From NCBI RefSeq assembly GCF_033807715.1, contig NC_084590.1, positions 3,634,501 through 3,698,500 on the forward strand: a DNA stretch of 64,000 nucleotides, given 5' to 3'. The notes below the pieces were generated by a model. That model saw only the letters and a program-made list of their open reading frames with translations, had not been told where the DNA came from and made no database searches. Shown in pieces: positions 52,247 through 64,000 of the stretch (position 1 is the stretch's first letter; the number at the start of each line of letters is the position of its first letter). This DNA comes from Cololabis saira (Eukaryota; Chordata; Actinopteri; Beloniformes; Belonidae). The translations under genes were made by a program, and so were the position numbers.

Positions 52247-54648
52247 GTGTCACCTCCACTCATTCCATTTAATGCTGTCCCTCCACAACAACTGGTCCCT
52301 GCTGCTCAAGCTGCTCCCCAGGGGCCTGATATACAAAACGTGCGGTGCACAAAAAACGTGCGTTCGCCACTTTCAACGCTCACGGTCGGATATACAAAGA
52401 ATAACTTGAACATAGAAAGTTGCGTTCCTTCACTCACACACCGAGGCTGTTGTACGCACTTTTCTGAGGTTTTGTCCGTTGGCGACACTCACTGGTGATG
52501 CAGTGAAGTGCAGAATATGAGGAAACGTGACGTCAACAATAAGTTCACGACCACGTGAAGGACACAACGTCCCCATATCACCAGATAAGTTACACAAGAG
52601 TGGAGCTGCAACAATCTCACAATCAACCACATGATCTGAACAAACAACTAAAGGAGCTCAACGATGGAACCTGCAAATCCTGATGGAGCTTTGGCTCCGT
52701 TAGAGGATCCTGCTGATGGCAGGATCAGTAGCGAGTCTTCAGGGACCAGACTGATCTGCTGGTCCAGGACTAAGACTGGATCATCTGCTGATTTAGGTAC
52801 CAAGAGGATCCTCCTGGATCGCTGCCTGAACTGGACCAGCTGCTCCGGTTCAGACCAACATGATCTTTCAGCTGGAGCTGCTACAGGTCGGACATATCCG
52901 TCGTCATGACGACCGTATGGGACGAGTACTGGAGATAAAAGCCAGATCCTAAAATATCCCATAACTGTGTCTGGACAGAAAAACATTAAAATACATTTTG
53001 CAGTGAAAAACCGGTTCTGTAAAGTTGTCTTTTAAAATAAAACTAAGATGTCACTGAAAGGTTGGTTGGTACGAACTGATGTAATTCAGCAATGATGAAT
53101 AAAGTTTTTATTGAATGTTTAGGCAACTTTCAGAGTCTGATATGGAGTCAGCTGCAGGTGCTGCAGGATCCAGAAAGTGTTTCTCCGGTGATGGACCGGG
53201 ATCCAGATCGGTCTCTCCTCCTGCGGATGCAACATTCCGAGTTAAATCAATTTTGCTCTTTATTTCTCATGTTTTAACCTCGATAATCCCGTCGGCACAA
53301 ATTGTCTTTATTTCTGCAGCAGAGGAATCAGATCGTGATGCTTCATGTTTTAAATATACGTTTATATTGTTCACATTGTTATACTTATGAGAGAGGTGAT
53401 CACAGACATCCACAATGTGTAGGACTCAATACACGTGTACATTGGTCTTAATCCGTTAGTATATAATACGCGTGACAATAAAGCGGAACGAGGAGCCGTT
53501 TTTCATCCACCAACTTAAGTTCTGGTGTCGGTTCTTAAAATACAAACAAGAAAAGCAGAGTGTAATGATGCACTGACGCTGCCATAAACATTCACAAACC
53601 CGTACGATCATAATAAAACCACAACTCTTCACGGAACGCAAAGCAAAGAACAGCAATACCCATAATGCAATGCAGCTGAAATCGGAAGAAATGCCCCCAA
53701 ATAAATTATTTATTCCAGCTCAGAGCCGATGTTTTTTTTAATTTGTTTTACTTGTTTTTGCACATTTCTTGTTAGGATGAGTGGTTGTTAATGGATAATT
53801 ATCTTCATTATCATATTCAAACATATGTATTTGAGGGAGGAGATGGGGCGGAGTGTTGTGCTCCCGCATGTGCGCTCAAATCCACGCTGATTGGTATGTA
53901 CAGAGCAACCTGCGTGGATTTGGGCGTACACACAGTTTTGTACATCTGAATTTTTGCGTTCATGTAAATTCCACGCACGGTTTCACATTGAAATCCACGC
54001 ACTCTTAGTACACGAGGCCCCAGGTCCCAGCTTCAGCTGCTCCACCAGCTGACCAGCCCTGTGAACCCCGCCTTGTCAGTCCAACCCCCTTCGACGGAAC
54101 CTTTGCCCATTTCTGAGGTTTCATGATGCAGTGTGAGTTGATGTTTTCCCACCAGCCCAGCCAGTTCTTCTCACCTGCATCCCGTGTCGCAAACCTCACC
54201 ATCACAAACCTCACCACCGGTGACGCCATGGACTGGGTGCAGTCCATCCTCTCCCAGCTGCCCCCGACTTGTTCGATGACTATGCTGCCTTCCTCACTGA
54301 GTTCAAGAGGGTTATTGACCACCCCACTGCAAAACAGGATGTCGGGGTATGGCTGATGTCCCTCCACCAAGGAAGCCGGACGGTTGCAGCCTACTCCATA
54401 GAGTTTTGCACGCTGGCTGCTGGAAGTGGGTGGAATGATGCAGGGCTGATGTGTGCTTTCTTCCACGGTCTGGGTGAGGCTATCAAGGGCGAACTCATCA
54501 GGGACAAGCCCGCCACCCTAACTGAACTTGTGGCCACGGCCATTGATGTAGACAGAAGCATCCGGGAGCACCGGAGAGAAAGGGGACACCAACAGAGCAG
54601 CTCACCTCACCTCCCGTATTCTGGCCCATGGTCCACACCCACAATGGA
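52247..54648 (+). pseudogene. gypsy Gag, N-terminal part
   Basis: Before the insertion: PPLIPFNAVPPQQLVPAAQA. After it the same frame resumes with PASAAPPADQPCEPRLVSP and TPFDGTFAHF, stop, GFMMQCELMFSHQPSQFFS. In another frame follow FDDYAAFLTEFKRVIDHPTA, QGSRTVAAYSIEFCTLAAGS and GWNDAGLMCAFFHGLGEAIK, the classic gypsy Gag capsid pattern. It has one stop and a frameshift near 54265. It is cut off by the LINE at 54649 before the zinc knuckle, which reappears at 59420. Confidence 0.8.
52322..54020 (+). mobile_element. CAG-flanked PIF/Harbinger-like element (copy H2), full length
   Basis: Ends GGGCCTGATATACAAAACG and TTAGTACACGAGGCCC, with CAG at 52319-52321 and 54021-54023. Its removal restores the Gag frame exactly. 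At 1.7 kb it is the least disturbed copy and the reference for H1, H3 and H4. A short open frame at 52664-52909 (EPANPDGALAPLEDPADGRI) has no known match. No transposase. Confidence 0.85.
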
Positions 54649-55767
54649 CAAAAATGATGGCTATGAGAAACTTATAAAAAGTAAAAAATGGAAGAGGGGA
54701 GGAGAAAAAGGGTGAGGGGCACCGCCCAGTGGATCATGTCGGTGCCCCCCTGCAGCATAGGCCTACAGCAGCATAGCTACCACGAAGTTATGTTTGAGAC
54801 TAACTATTATAGTCTTGTTCTATAGCTGCAACTCTAACACACTAGAGTTTACACTAACTAGAGATTTACCAACACCAGCTAGAGGTTTACTAAACACTAA
54901 CTATAGGCTTTACTAAACAGAAACGTTTTAGGTTTAGTTTTAAAGGTGGAGGTGGTGTCAGCCTCCTTAATCCAGATTGGAACGGAGAGCTCTGTTAGGA
55001 ACATAAGGTTCTATCAGGTCTAGAAAATATTAAAGAGCTAAGCCGTTTTGGGCTTTATATGCAAGTCATAAAATTTAAATTTGGATTCTGAATTTTAGCC
55101 AATGGAGCGAACCTATTACTGGAGAGACGTGGTCTCGCTTGCTGATTCCTGTCAGCACTGTCAGCTGGAGCCTATTCAGCAAATTACTTGGACATCCTGC
55201 TAATAACACATTACAGTAATCTAGTCTAGAAAATACAAAGGCATGAACTTGTTTTTCTGCATCACTCTGCGAGAGAATTTTCCTAATCTTTGTGATATTA
55301 CGGAGATGGAAAAACGCTATTTTACAAACCTGATTATATGGTTTAAACAACAAATCCTGGTCGAAAACAACACCAAGGTTTCTCATAGTTGCACTGGAAG
55401 CCATCGCAACACCATCTAATCCCTTCTGAAGATGCTTTGGACCAAAAATGATAACATCTGTTATATCTGAATTTAGAAGCAAAAAAATCCCGGACATTCA
55501 GTCCTTGATGTCCCTGGGACATGCCTAAAGTTTAACTAAAGGTTCTGTCTCATCCGGCTTCATAGACAAATAGAGCTGCGTATCATCAGCATAGCAATGA
55601 AAATGTATGCCGTGATTCTGGATTATACTTCCCAATGGCTGCATGTATAAACTGAACAAGATTGGCCCTAGCACTGAACCCTGCGGAACACCATAACAGA
55701 CCCTTGACTGTTCTGAAGAAACCTCATGTACATGAACAAACTGGAATCTGTCAGACAGATATGATTT

Positions 55768-56105
55768 ATTTTTTTATTTATTTTTTTTTAAATATTTTTA
55801 TCCCGTTTTTTTCCCCCCATTTTATCACCCAGTGCTCCTACCTAAGTGACAGTCCTGGGCATTGCCATCCTCTACCAACCCCGGGAGGGCCCTGCACTGA
55901 TCTCAGGTCTTAACCTGAGGAGTAAGCAGGCTGCATCTTTTCACCAGACAGGGTGGCCCTTTCGCCAATCCCACCCAGGGTGTGGGCACTGAAGTCATGG
56001 GGGAACTAACACGCACTTCAGCGCCCACAGCGTCCTCGGCGGGAATCGAACCCAGGACCTTCTTCCTGTGAGACGGCTGCACTACCAGCTGCGCAACTGT
56101 GCCCC
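55768..56105 (-). mobile_element. tRNA-derived SINE, 338 bp
   Basis: Flanked by an 11-bp TSD AGATATGATTT (55757-55767 and 56106-56116). Minus strand: head GCACAGTTGCGCAGCTGGTA (A box) and GGTCCTGGGTTCGATTCCC (B box), a body with CACCCTGGGTGGGATTGG, and an A/T-rich tail. It splits the LINE RT; the LINE rejoins cleanly when it is removed. Confidence 0.9.
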
Positions 56106-56404
56106 AGATATGATTTAAACTGTCCCTTTAATCCCAACAACATGCTCTATCCTGTGCAGTAAGATGCCATGATCTACAGTGTCAAAAGCAGCACTGAGGT
56201 CCAGTAAAACCAATATGGACACTAATCCCTTATCTGAGGTCCAGTAGAACCAGTATGGACACTAATCCCTTTTCTGAGGCCATAAGGTCATTCGTGACTG
56301 AACCAGTGAATCATTTCTATACAAATGGTCACATAACTGACTTGCAACTACCTTTCCCACAATTTGAAATACAAATGGAAGACTGGAAATTGGTCTATAA
56401 TTGG

Positions 56405-58157
56405 GCTATGTTAGCCTGTGGGACTCCTGACACAGTAGATAGGTACCGGCAGGCCAAGCAAACCGCAGCTCGGGCAGTCCCGGAAGCAAAATCTCGGGTC
56501 TGGGAGGAGTTCGGTGAGGCCATGGAAGAAGACTTTTGGTCGGCTTCGAGGAAATTCTGGCAAACTGTTCGGCTCAGAAAGGGGAAGCAGTACTACCAAC
56601 ACCGTTTACGGTGCAGGTGAGGAGCTGTTGACCTCGACTGGGGATATCGTCGGACGGTGGAAGGAATCTTCGAGGATCTCCTCAATCCGACCTACATGCC
56701 TTCCATTGAGGAAGCAGAGAGTGTGGACTCGGGGATGTGTTCGTCCATCACCCAAGCCGAGGTCATTGAGGTGGTTCGTAAGTTCCTCAGTGGCAGGACA
56801 GCGGCGGTGGATGAGATTCACCATAAGTACCTCAAGTCTCTGGATGTCGTAGGGCTGTCTTGGTTGACACGCCTCTGCAACATTGCATGGAGGAAGGGGA
56901 CAGTGCCGCTGGAGGGGCAAACCGGGGTGGTGGTCTCTCTTTTTAAAAAGGGGAACCGGAGAGTGTGTTCCAACTATAGGGGGATCACACTTCTCAGCCT
57001 CCCCGGGAAAGTCTATGCCAGGGGACTGGAGAGGAGAATACGGCCAATAGTTGAACCTCCAATTCTGGAGGAACAATGCGGTTTTCTTCCCGGTCGTGGA
57101 ACACTGGACCATCTTTATACCCTCCGCAGGGTGCTTGAGGGTTTGTGGAAATTTTTGCCCAACCAGTCTACATGTGCTTTGTGGATCTGGAGAAAGCATT
57201 TGACCATGTCCCTCATGCCATTCTGTGGGGAGGCTCAGTGAGTATGGGATCCGGGGCCCTCTATTAAGGGCTGTCCAGTCTCTATATGATCGGAGCAGGA
57301 GTTTGGTTTGCATAGCCGGCAGTAAATCAGACTTTTTCCCAGTCCATGTTGGACTTCGGCAGGGCTGCCCTTTGTCACCGGTTCTGTTATAATTCTTATG
57401 GATAGGATTTCTAGGCGTATCCAGGGGCCGGAGGGGATCCTCCAAAACCGAGGCCATGGTTCTCCGCCGGGAAAGGGTGGCGTGCCTTCTCCGGGTGGAT
57501 GGAGAGGTCCTGCCTCAGGTGGAGTTCAAGTATCTCTGAGTCTTGTTCATGAGTGAGGGAAAGATGGAGCATGAGATTGACAGATGGATTGGTGAAGCAT
57601 CCACAGTTATGCGGTCAGTGTACCGGACGGTCGTGGTGAAGAAAGAGCTGAGCCGAAAGGTGAAGGTCTCGATTTACCTGTCAATCTGTGCACCTACCCT
57701 CACTTATGGTCATTAACTTTGGGTAATGACCGAAAGGATAAGATCGCGGATACAAGCAGCCAAGATGACTTTCCTCCGCAGGGTGGCTGGACGCTCCCTT
57801 AGAGATAGGGTGAGGAGTTCGGTCACTCGGGAGGAGTTTGGAGTCGAGCGGCTGCTCCTTCACATTGAGAGGAGTCAGCTGAGTAAGCTTGGGCATCTCT
57901 ATTGGATGCCTCCTGGACGCCTCCCTAGGGAGGTGTTCCAGGCATGTCCCACCGGGAGGAGACCCCGGGGAAGACCCACGACATGCTGGAGAGACTTTGT
58001 CTCTCGACTGCCTAGGGACGTCTCGGACTCCCCTTGGAAGAGCTGGAGGAAGGGCTGGAGAAAGTGTCTGGGGTGAAGGAAGTCTGGGCATCTCTGTTGA
58101 GGCTGCTGCCCCCGCGACCCGGTTCCGGATAAGCGGTGGAAAATGGATGGATGGATG
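56405..58157 (+). pseudogene. RTE-like LINE copy nested in L2
   Basis: Starts in the linker: GTPDTVDRYRQAKQTAARAV. Then SITQAEVIEVVRKFLSGR, RLCNIAWRKGTVPLEGQ, VCSNYRGITLLSLPGKVYAR, LWIWRKHLTMS (the DLEKAFD block, frame-shifted) and HVGLRQGCPLSPVL in another frame. The FADD segment is deleted near 57440. The C-terminus (57726-58076) has RVAGRSLRDRVRSSVTREEF. Ends GGATAAGCGG and (GGAT)n at 58140-58157. No clear TSD. Confidence 0.8.
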
Positions 58158-59338
58158 GAGGGTTTAATTACTGCAACTTTGAAAACCTGTGGGACACAAC
58201 CTAAGTTTAGGGATAAGTTGATCTGGTCTAGTATTGTCATGCCAATAAGAGAAAAAACATTTTTGAATAGTCGAGTCGGGATGGGGTCTAACATGCATGT
58301 GATTTAGCTCTATTGACGAGTGAGGTTCAGCACAGGGAGGTCTAAAGGATTGAAACAGACTAGAGTCAAGTCAGAGCTTAGGGAAGACGTTAAAGCTGAA
58401 GAAACGCCCATAACCAACTGGTTGATTTCTTCCATAATTCTCTTGATTTTACTGTTAAAGAAGCTCACAAAATCTTCACTACTGAGAGCTGCAGGAATGC
58501 ACGGCTCAACAGATTTGTGACTCTTTGTCAGCCTAGCTACGGTGCTGAACAGAAAACGTGGGTTACTTTTGTTATCCTCTATTAACAATGAATAATAAGC
58601 TGTTCAGGCTTTGCAAATGGCTTTTTTATATACAAATAGACTCTTTCCATTCACGATAGGACTCTACAGACTTACAAGAGTACCACTTCCTTTCCATTTT
58701 ACGCACATTTTGTTTCAACATGCGGATATCTGAATTATACCAGGGGGTTAGGCTCCTATGGTTGGAAACCCTCCTTCTCAAAGGAGCAACTGCATCTAAA
58801 GCTGAGTGTAGCAAATCAGCAGTGTTACTAGCAAGGAAAGCAACATCTGCAGAGGTAGAACTTAGGTCACTGGCCTCAACTGCTTCACTATTTTCTACTA
58901 TCGTAAGATGAGCAATGGCATTCCTAAATTTAGCACCTAACTATGGTCGCTGGAGTCGGCCTCACATGCCTCACTATGGAGTCACAAATCACCAGGGTCG
59001 GTTTCTCAGCGGGTGTATCGCTGAGTGGGGAGAACGGTTAGACACATGAAGCGAGTGGTGATGTTCCGTGTGCCTTTTAGGACTACGCTTCCTCCGAACC
59101 GTCACCCAGCCACCCTGACTGGCCGGCTGCTTGGGAGCTGCAGGAGAGCGGCTAACAGAAGCTACTCTAGGTCGGTCTGCCGCTACTTTAGCCCGGCTAG
59201 CTGACGAGTCTACCGGACTATGGTCTAGTTGGCGGAACCGGACCTCTAACTCACTGAGCCTCGCCTCCAATGTTATGAATAAACTACACTTCAGACACTT
59301 AGAGCTAATCCCCCTTCTGCAGCGGAGCCAAGCACCAC

Positions 59339-61700
59339 ACTTTCCCCTGCTGAAGAACCCATGCAACCAGGCTGGGCCCGCTTCACTGTGGCTGAGAAGG
59401 AATGGAGAAGGACTCAGGGATTGTACCTCTACTGTGGGAAGAAGGGTCACCTCCGTGACACCTGCCCAGTACTGCCAAAAAGAGTAGGCTCACCCGATGA
59501 GGGATTCCGGGTGAGCCGTGTTACTCATTCCCCACCAACCCAGCCAAGTCACCCTCTCTTGGTCCGTCAGAACTCTTTCTCTGGAGGCCATCATCGAGTC
59601 GGGGGCGGATGACAACTTTCTGGATGTTCAAGTGGCTGGCTCAGAAGCAATTCCCCTTGTCACCCTGGAGTCCCCACTCTCTGTGTCAGCACCGGATGGA
59701 CATAATCTGGGGCCAATCGCTCGAGTCCTCTCACCATGACCATGTCTGGGAACCATGTAGAGGAGGTTCGATTTTACATCCTGAAGTCCCCCCAGTCCCC
59801 TCTCATCCTGGGGCGACCTTGGCTTGAACTTGAACTTGAACTGAGGCACAGCCTGTTACGCACAGTGTCTCCAGATGCACCGGTCCCCTTGTCACCCACC
59901 AAGCCACCTCCTGCTGCCCCTGATCTCTCCTTGGTGCGGAAGTCTACCACGACCTTGGAGAGGCTTTCAGCAAGGAGCGAGCCCGCACCTTGCCTCCTCA
60001 CCGGCCTTATGACTGTGCCATTGACTTCCGCTCTGGCAGCAAAGTCGCGGTCAGTCGCCTCTACAACTTTGCTCCCCCTGAGAAGGCAGCCATGGACACT
60101 TACATCTCCAACTGCCTGGCCGAGGGACTCATACGCCCTTCACACTCCCCAGTGGCAGCAGGGTTTTTCTTTTTGAAGAAGAATGAGTGTCTCAGGCCTT
60201 GCATTGACTTCCGTTGGATCCACGCCATCACCATCAGGAACACCTACCCTCTCCTCCTCATGAGTTCCAACTTCAAGCCCCTCCTCGGTTGCCACCATCT
60301 TTACAAAGTTGGATGTCCGGAACGCCTGCCACCTGGTCCGGATTCGTGAGGGGGCTGAGTAGAAGACGGCGTTCAAGGCCCCCCCCGGCTACAATGAATA
60401 CCTGGTCATGCCCTTCGGCCTCAAAAACGTCCACTGTTCCAGGCTCTAACGAACAATTACCTTAGGGACATGTTGGACATCTTTGTGGTCCTCTACCTGG
60501 ATAACATTCTGGTCTTCTCCAGGAATGCTGAGGAGCATGTCCAGCATGTTCGACTCGTCATCCAGCGCATCCTGGAGAACCGCCTTTTCATCAAGGCTGA
60601 GAAGTGCACCTTCCATGCCCCCTCTGTGAAATTCCTCGGGCTCATCGTGGAGGGTGGGCACATTTGGCGTGACCCTAGAAAGATCCAGGCCATTGTTGAG
60701 TGGAGACAACCCACCACCCGGAAAGAGCTGTAGTCCTTCCTCGGCTTTGCCAGCTTTTACCAGCGATTCATTCAGGACTACAGCCATGTGGCTGTTCCTC
60801 TCACTGCCCTCACCTCGTCTCTGAGCCCCTTCCACTGGACACCTGCAGCCAGCGCTGCTTTCGCTGACTTGAAGAGACGCTTTACCTCGGCACCAGTCCT
60901 GGTAAACCAAGATCCTTCTAAGCCCTTCATCATCAAGTTGGATGCCTCGGACACTGGCATTGACGGCGTCCTGTCACAGCGGTCGGCAGACGACAGGATG
61001 CACCCCTGTGCCTTCTACTCTCACCGCTACACCCCCGCTGAGGCCAATTACGACATCGGTAACCGGGAGCTGCTGGCTGTCGTGGAGGCATTCCAAGAGT
61101 GGCGTCATTGGCTGGAGGGCTCCGAGCATCCTGTCATTATCTAGTCAGACCACAAGAAGCTGACGTACATCAGGCCAGGCAGTTGAACTCACGGCAGGCA
61201 CGCTGGGCCCTGTTCCTCGGGCGATTTGACTTCTCCATCACGTTTCGCCCAGGGGCCCAGAACGCCAAGGCTGACTCCCTGTCATGGCTTCATGAGGCAA
61301 GGGAGGAAGTGACCACTCTCGACACTATCCTTCCTTCCGGGTCATCGGCGAGGCCACCACGGACCTCAAGATGGTGTTAAGAAAGGCCATGCTTAACCAG
61401 CCCCACCCCCAGACGGGTCCACTGGGCCGGCTCTTCATCCCAGATTCCGTCAGGACCCAGGTAATGCAATGGGGTCACGCCAGCCGCTTTTCCTGCCACC
61501 CTGGTGTCCGACGTAACCTGTCCTCCCTACATCAGCGATTTTGGTGGTCCACCATGGCCAAGGATGTCAGGGAATTTGGTTTCTGCCTGTCCCACCTGCG
61601 CTCGCAGCAAGGCATTACACCGAACGCCATCTTGCCTACTGCAGCCTCTCCCTGTGCCCAGCCGGCCATGGTCCCACGTCTCTGTTGATTTTGTTACTGG
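59339..61700 (+). pseudogene. gypsy Gag zinc knuckle and Pol polyprotein
   Basis: CCHC knuckle at 59418-59470 (LYCGKKGHLRDTCPVLP). Protease at 59590-59830 reads IIESGADDNFLD (catalytic D-S-G changed to E-S-G) and ends ILGRPWLE. RT from 60020: [31 protein letters not shown] and [11 protein letters not shown] (catalytic YLDD changed to YLDN). RNase H from about 60930: [15 protein letters not shown] and [20 protein letters not shown], with an in-frame stop before SDHKKLTYI. Integrase from 61371: [20 protein letters not shown] and, one frame over, CPTCARSK completing the HHCC finger, then DFVTG, where a solo LTR cuts in. At least six disabling changes. Confidence 0.85.
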
Positions 61701-62294
61701 TGTTATGCCCTGTCTATGGGTGTCCAAGACACAACATGACTGAGTCCATCTTCCCCAAGTCCCAAGCAGCCACGGAGACCAATATTTTGAATATAAAGAA
61801 GATGGATTTATTTACAGGAATTGAATAAATTAAATAGAGCTTGATTTGGCTTCATGGTGGACTAAGGCCAACATAATGAACAAAATAGATCTATGTAGGG
61901 AGTAATCAATCTAACCTAACCAAACAACAACAACTTACCTCCCTGGCTAACATAGAAATGAGAAAACAAGGTTAACCAATATGGCAGTACACCCCTAATT
62001 AGCTCTAACAAAAGATAAGATTACTTCTAAGAGCGGGAGCTGAAGTGTGGCCGGTTGGGAGAAGAGGGAGATGGGAATGCCCCTTCTGCCCAGGGCGGCG
62101 TCATCTAGGCCCTTTTATAAAGCAGGTAAGAGCCAATCAAAGGCCAAGCTGGAAGCCAATCCCCCAATCACTTCCTGGTCCTCGCACACACCTATCAACA
62201 TATATACAGAATTGAATAGACACCTGACACAGTTGACTGCTCTGAAAACACAAAAATATTTGTATAAATACGACCACAGTCCACAGTCTTAACA
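61701..62294 (-). mobile_element. Solo LTR inserted in the gypsy integrase
   Basis: Begins TGTTATGCCC and ends GTCTTAACA (TG..CA, 5-bp inverse ends), bordered by CTGG at 61697-61700 and 62295-62298. On the minus strand it has a CTTTATAAAAGGG TATA-like box (about 62112-62124) and AATAAA about 310 bases downstream, a U3-R-U5 layout. Gypsy integrase resumes after it with [17 protein letters not shown] sequence (one base short). The source family is not identified; no internal region is present. Confidence 0.7.
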
Positions 62295-62332
62295 CTGGTC
62301 TCCCCCATCCCAGGACAACACTGTCATCCTCA

Positions 62333-62515
<183 letters not shown>

Positions 62516-62518
<3 letters not shown>

Positions 62519-64000
62519 TATATATACCAGTTCAATAATTCACTAAATACATTTTTCAAACACTGTTGTATTTTTCAAAGTAATTCTTTTTAATAGAGTT
62601 CAGGTGTCTATGTATAAAATCTGAAGTATATGGGTACATTTGAGAGCAAGTACATCTTTTTTTGCAATGTTCTGTTTACCTTACTGTCACAGTAATATCA
62701 TGATGTTGCAGGCAGTTAAACATTTGTCAGCGCAGCTTTTATTAATTTATTTTTAAGTTTTTAAATGGTGGTGTTAACTCCACATATGACTTCTGATAAG
62801 AATGAGTAGTTTTTATGCCACTGAGGTAGCTGTAATTTTGAAAACAAAAACAAAGCTGGCAATGCTATGGTTAAATCATCTAATCACAATTTACAAACCA
62901 ACATGTCGGGGGAGAAGGTGAACTACAAAGAGTTTCCTTCATTTCCCTGTTAGCTACAAGCTAAAGAAAATGAAAATGAAATGAAAGCAGTACTAACAAA
63001 TTACATGGGCTTAAATGGTCCCCAATCCACAATCAGATGTGATTTACACATTGAAATGCTGGACACAAACAGACACATACACAGACACACAGAAGAGTCA
63101 TTCTCCTTATACCATTTTCCCCACTTCAATCTCAGCCAAACATTCACTTCATCTGGGCCATAGATTAGCTCAGCATGTCAGTGGAAGACGGTTGACAGGT
63201 GGGAGTGGGAGAGCAAGAAAGACAGACTGAGTGGATATCATTGGAAGAAGTGAGATTCTCTACCTGGCTGGGATTAGAGTCTAGAGTTGAAGGGATATTC
63301 ATGTAAAATGGAGGGGACAAGCATGCTCCTGTCCAATTACACTGCACCCTGTCACTGCCAACCAGGGTGCAAACAACAGGAGGAAAGGATTAATTGCTTT
63401 GGACTCTGTCCCCACTACAGGTCCAATTATGGCGACATATTGGCTCCCAGTTCTGGTGCAACTACTGCTGTGCAGGGAGATTGTGTGAAATTTTCAGCAC
63501 CATCTTCAGACTTCAGAATGAGGGGTGACAGTTGGTATAAATAGCTAGATTTTGGGTAAAAAGGACTGCGGGAGGGGTGGGGGGGCAAAAAGGATGTTAT
63601 TGACCAGGTTGCCAAGTTTGAAAATATTTGGATGTACTGTTAAAAACACTTCGAAAAGAAACAGTAGACGATTTTAAATTAGACCCCGTTACTTTCCTCA
63701 TAAGTAACGGGGTCTAATTTAAAAAGGATAAAAAACTTGTTGAGGTTAATGCTTCCTTCAACCATTGTTAGTTTTGGTTTGGTGTTTGCTCTTCTTGATA
63801 TTGTTGTCACTTGGAATTCCTACTTCAATCTCTACTGCTTTCTTCTGGAGTGTATCACTTACCATTGTGACGGTCTGGTGATATCATCTGGTTTTCAGAC
63901 CTTAAGGAGTGATTGAGAACACATGGGCCCTATGTTGCTACCTACTTAACACCCACAGTGGAGTCCCTAGCTTTTTCTTCCCTCCTTCCTTTGATTTAGG
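62516..64000. other. No gene recognised (right flank)
   Basis: AT-rich sequence with short frames only. The single structured feature is the perfect hairpin at 63672-63724. Confidence 0.5.
63672..63724. repeat. Perfect 23-bp hairpin, 7-nt loop
   Basis: Arms 63672-63694 and 63702-63724 are exact inverses centred on TCCTCAT and contain AGACCCCGTTACTT. It is in otherwise unique sequence. It is not a typical terminator; it could be a tiny foldback element or a structured RNA. Confidence 0.85.

Larger units (their letters stand above)
55075..59310 (-). pseudogene. L2-like ORF1 and ORF2 remnants
   Basis: ORF1 (59310-58930): SKCLKCSLFITLEARLSELE suggests a coiled coil, then QGGWVTVRRKRSPKRH, then [18 protein letters not shown], the GDSIVR esterase-like motif with G changed to C. 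ORF2: the endonuclease is deleted; 58814-58626 gives HSALDAVAPLRRRVSNHRSL and TPWYNSDIRMLKQNVRK. Upstream and downstream of the SINE come [39 protein letters not shown] and [12 protein letters not shown] (catalytic YADD intact), then RNLGVVFDQDLLFKPYNQV and FSRLDYCNVLLAGCPSN. Stops and shifts throughout. Confidence 0.8.
54649..59325 (-). mobile_element. L2-like LINE (ORF1 and ORF2 remnants), nested in gypsy
   Basis: Minus orientation, own sequence 54649-55767, 56106-56400 and 58158-59325. It carries an ORF1 piece and RT pieces, but no TTGAA tail at the left and no TSD, so its edges are estimates. A 38-bp tandem duplication with GAGGTCCAGTAGAACCAG lies at 56195-56275. Confidence 0.8.

Noticed and set aside
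52664..52909. An 81-codon frame in H2 as a transposase or Myb gene
   Set aside because: No recognisable motif, and the frame is not kept in the related copy H1.
56040..56105. A tRNA gene on the minus strand (A and B boxes present)
   Set aside because: It is the head of a 338-bp SINE with an A-rich tail and 11-bp TSD; a stable tRNA fold with matching acceptor stem is not apparent. The same reasoning applies at 29215-29276 and 47690-47760.
59326..61700. Possibility that the Ty3/gypsy pol is an endogenous retrovirus
   Set aside because: Gag capsid, CCHC and Pol motifs look gypsy-type; no envelope frame is present, and LTRs were not found, so retroviral status is unsupported.

Overview
The window reads as a vertebrate, most likely teleost, genomic segment made almost entirely of transposable elements. 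There are no operon-like gene blocks and no intact host gene. Instead it holds decayed LINEs with GGATGG-type and TTGAA-type tails of the kind abundant in teleosts, tRNA-derived SINEs, hAT, PIF/Harbinger-like, Tc1 and TTAA-targeting DNA transposons, LTR elements, and long (TA)n, (CA)n, (GT)n and (TGGA)n microsatellites. Every transposon gene seen is broken by stops, frameshifts, deletions or nested insertions. All family names come from protein motifs, termini and target-site duplications (TSDs) recognised by eye; no database search was run.

Layout. 1-1.2 kb: no gene. 1.2-9.3 kb: one CTG-flanked element (1215-9319) opened by a TTAA element, an RTE-like LINE, an L2-like LINE and a second CTG-flanked element. 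9.9-13.1 kb: two copies of an unclassified hairpin-ended repeat and a LINE endonuclease fragment. 14.26-18.03 kb: an LTR element with a proline-rich open frame, its 3' LTR split by a hAT element. 18.4-19.7 kb: two unrelated transposase-like pseudogenes meeting tail to tail. 19.7-23.3 kb: another CTG-flanked element and a decayed LINE. 23.3-27.7 kb: the end of a hAT transposase gene whose intron holds a TTAA element carrying a P2X7-tail-like gene. 27.7-33.5 kb: SINE/LINE remnants, microsatellites, a Tc1 remnant and the best candidate host exons (30.4-31.25 kb). 33.5-39.4 kb: LINE pieces, further CTG-flanked elements and a Harbinger-type element holding a MITE with 42-bp terminal inverted repeats (TIRs). 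39.6-45.6 kb: GT repeat, GC-rich repeat, L1/Tx1 piece, and a third hairpin-ended repeat split by hAT and RTE insertions. 45.6-52.2 kb: SINE and CR1/Rex1-like LINE remnants, a long (TGGA)n tract and one exon-like island. 52.2-62.3 kb: a Ty3/gypsy element broken by a CAG-flanked transposon, a LINE (itself holding a SINE and an RTE copy) and a solo LTR. 62.3-64 kb: (TA)n, then non-coding sequence with a perfect hairpin.

How the parts relate. The RTE-like LINE and one SINE family share their 3' ends, which suggests the LINE machinery mobilised that SINE. TSDs can be read at many junctions and order the insertions in time. The most unusual items are the TTAA element with a P2X7-ballast-like gene, the proline-rich LTR element whose start codon lies in the last bases of its own LTR, the hairpin-ended repeat family, and the set of GGGCC-ended elements with 3-bp CWG duplications.
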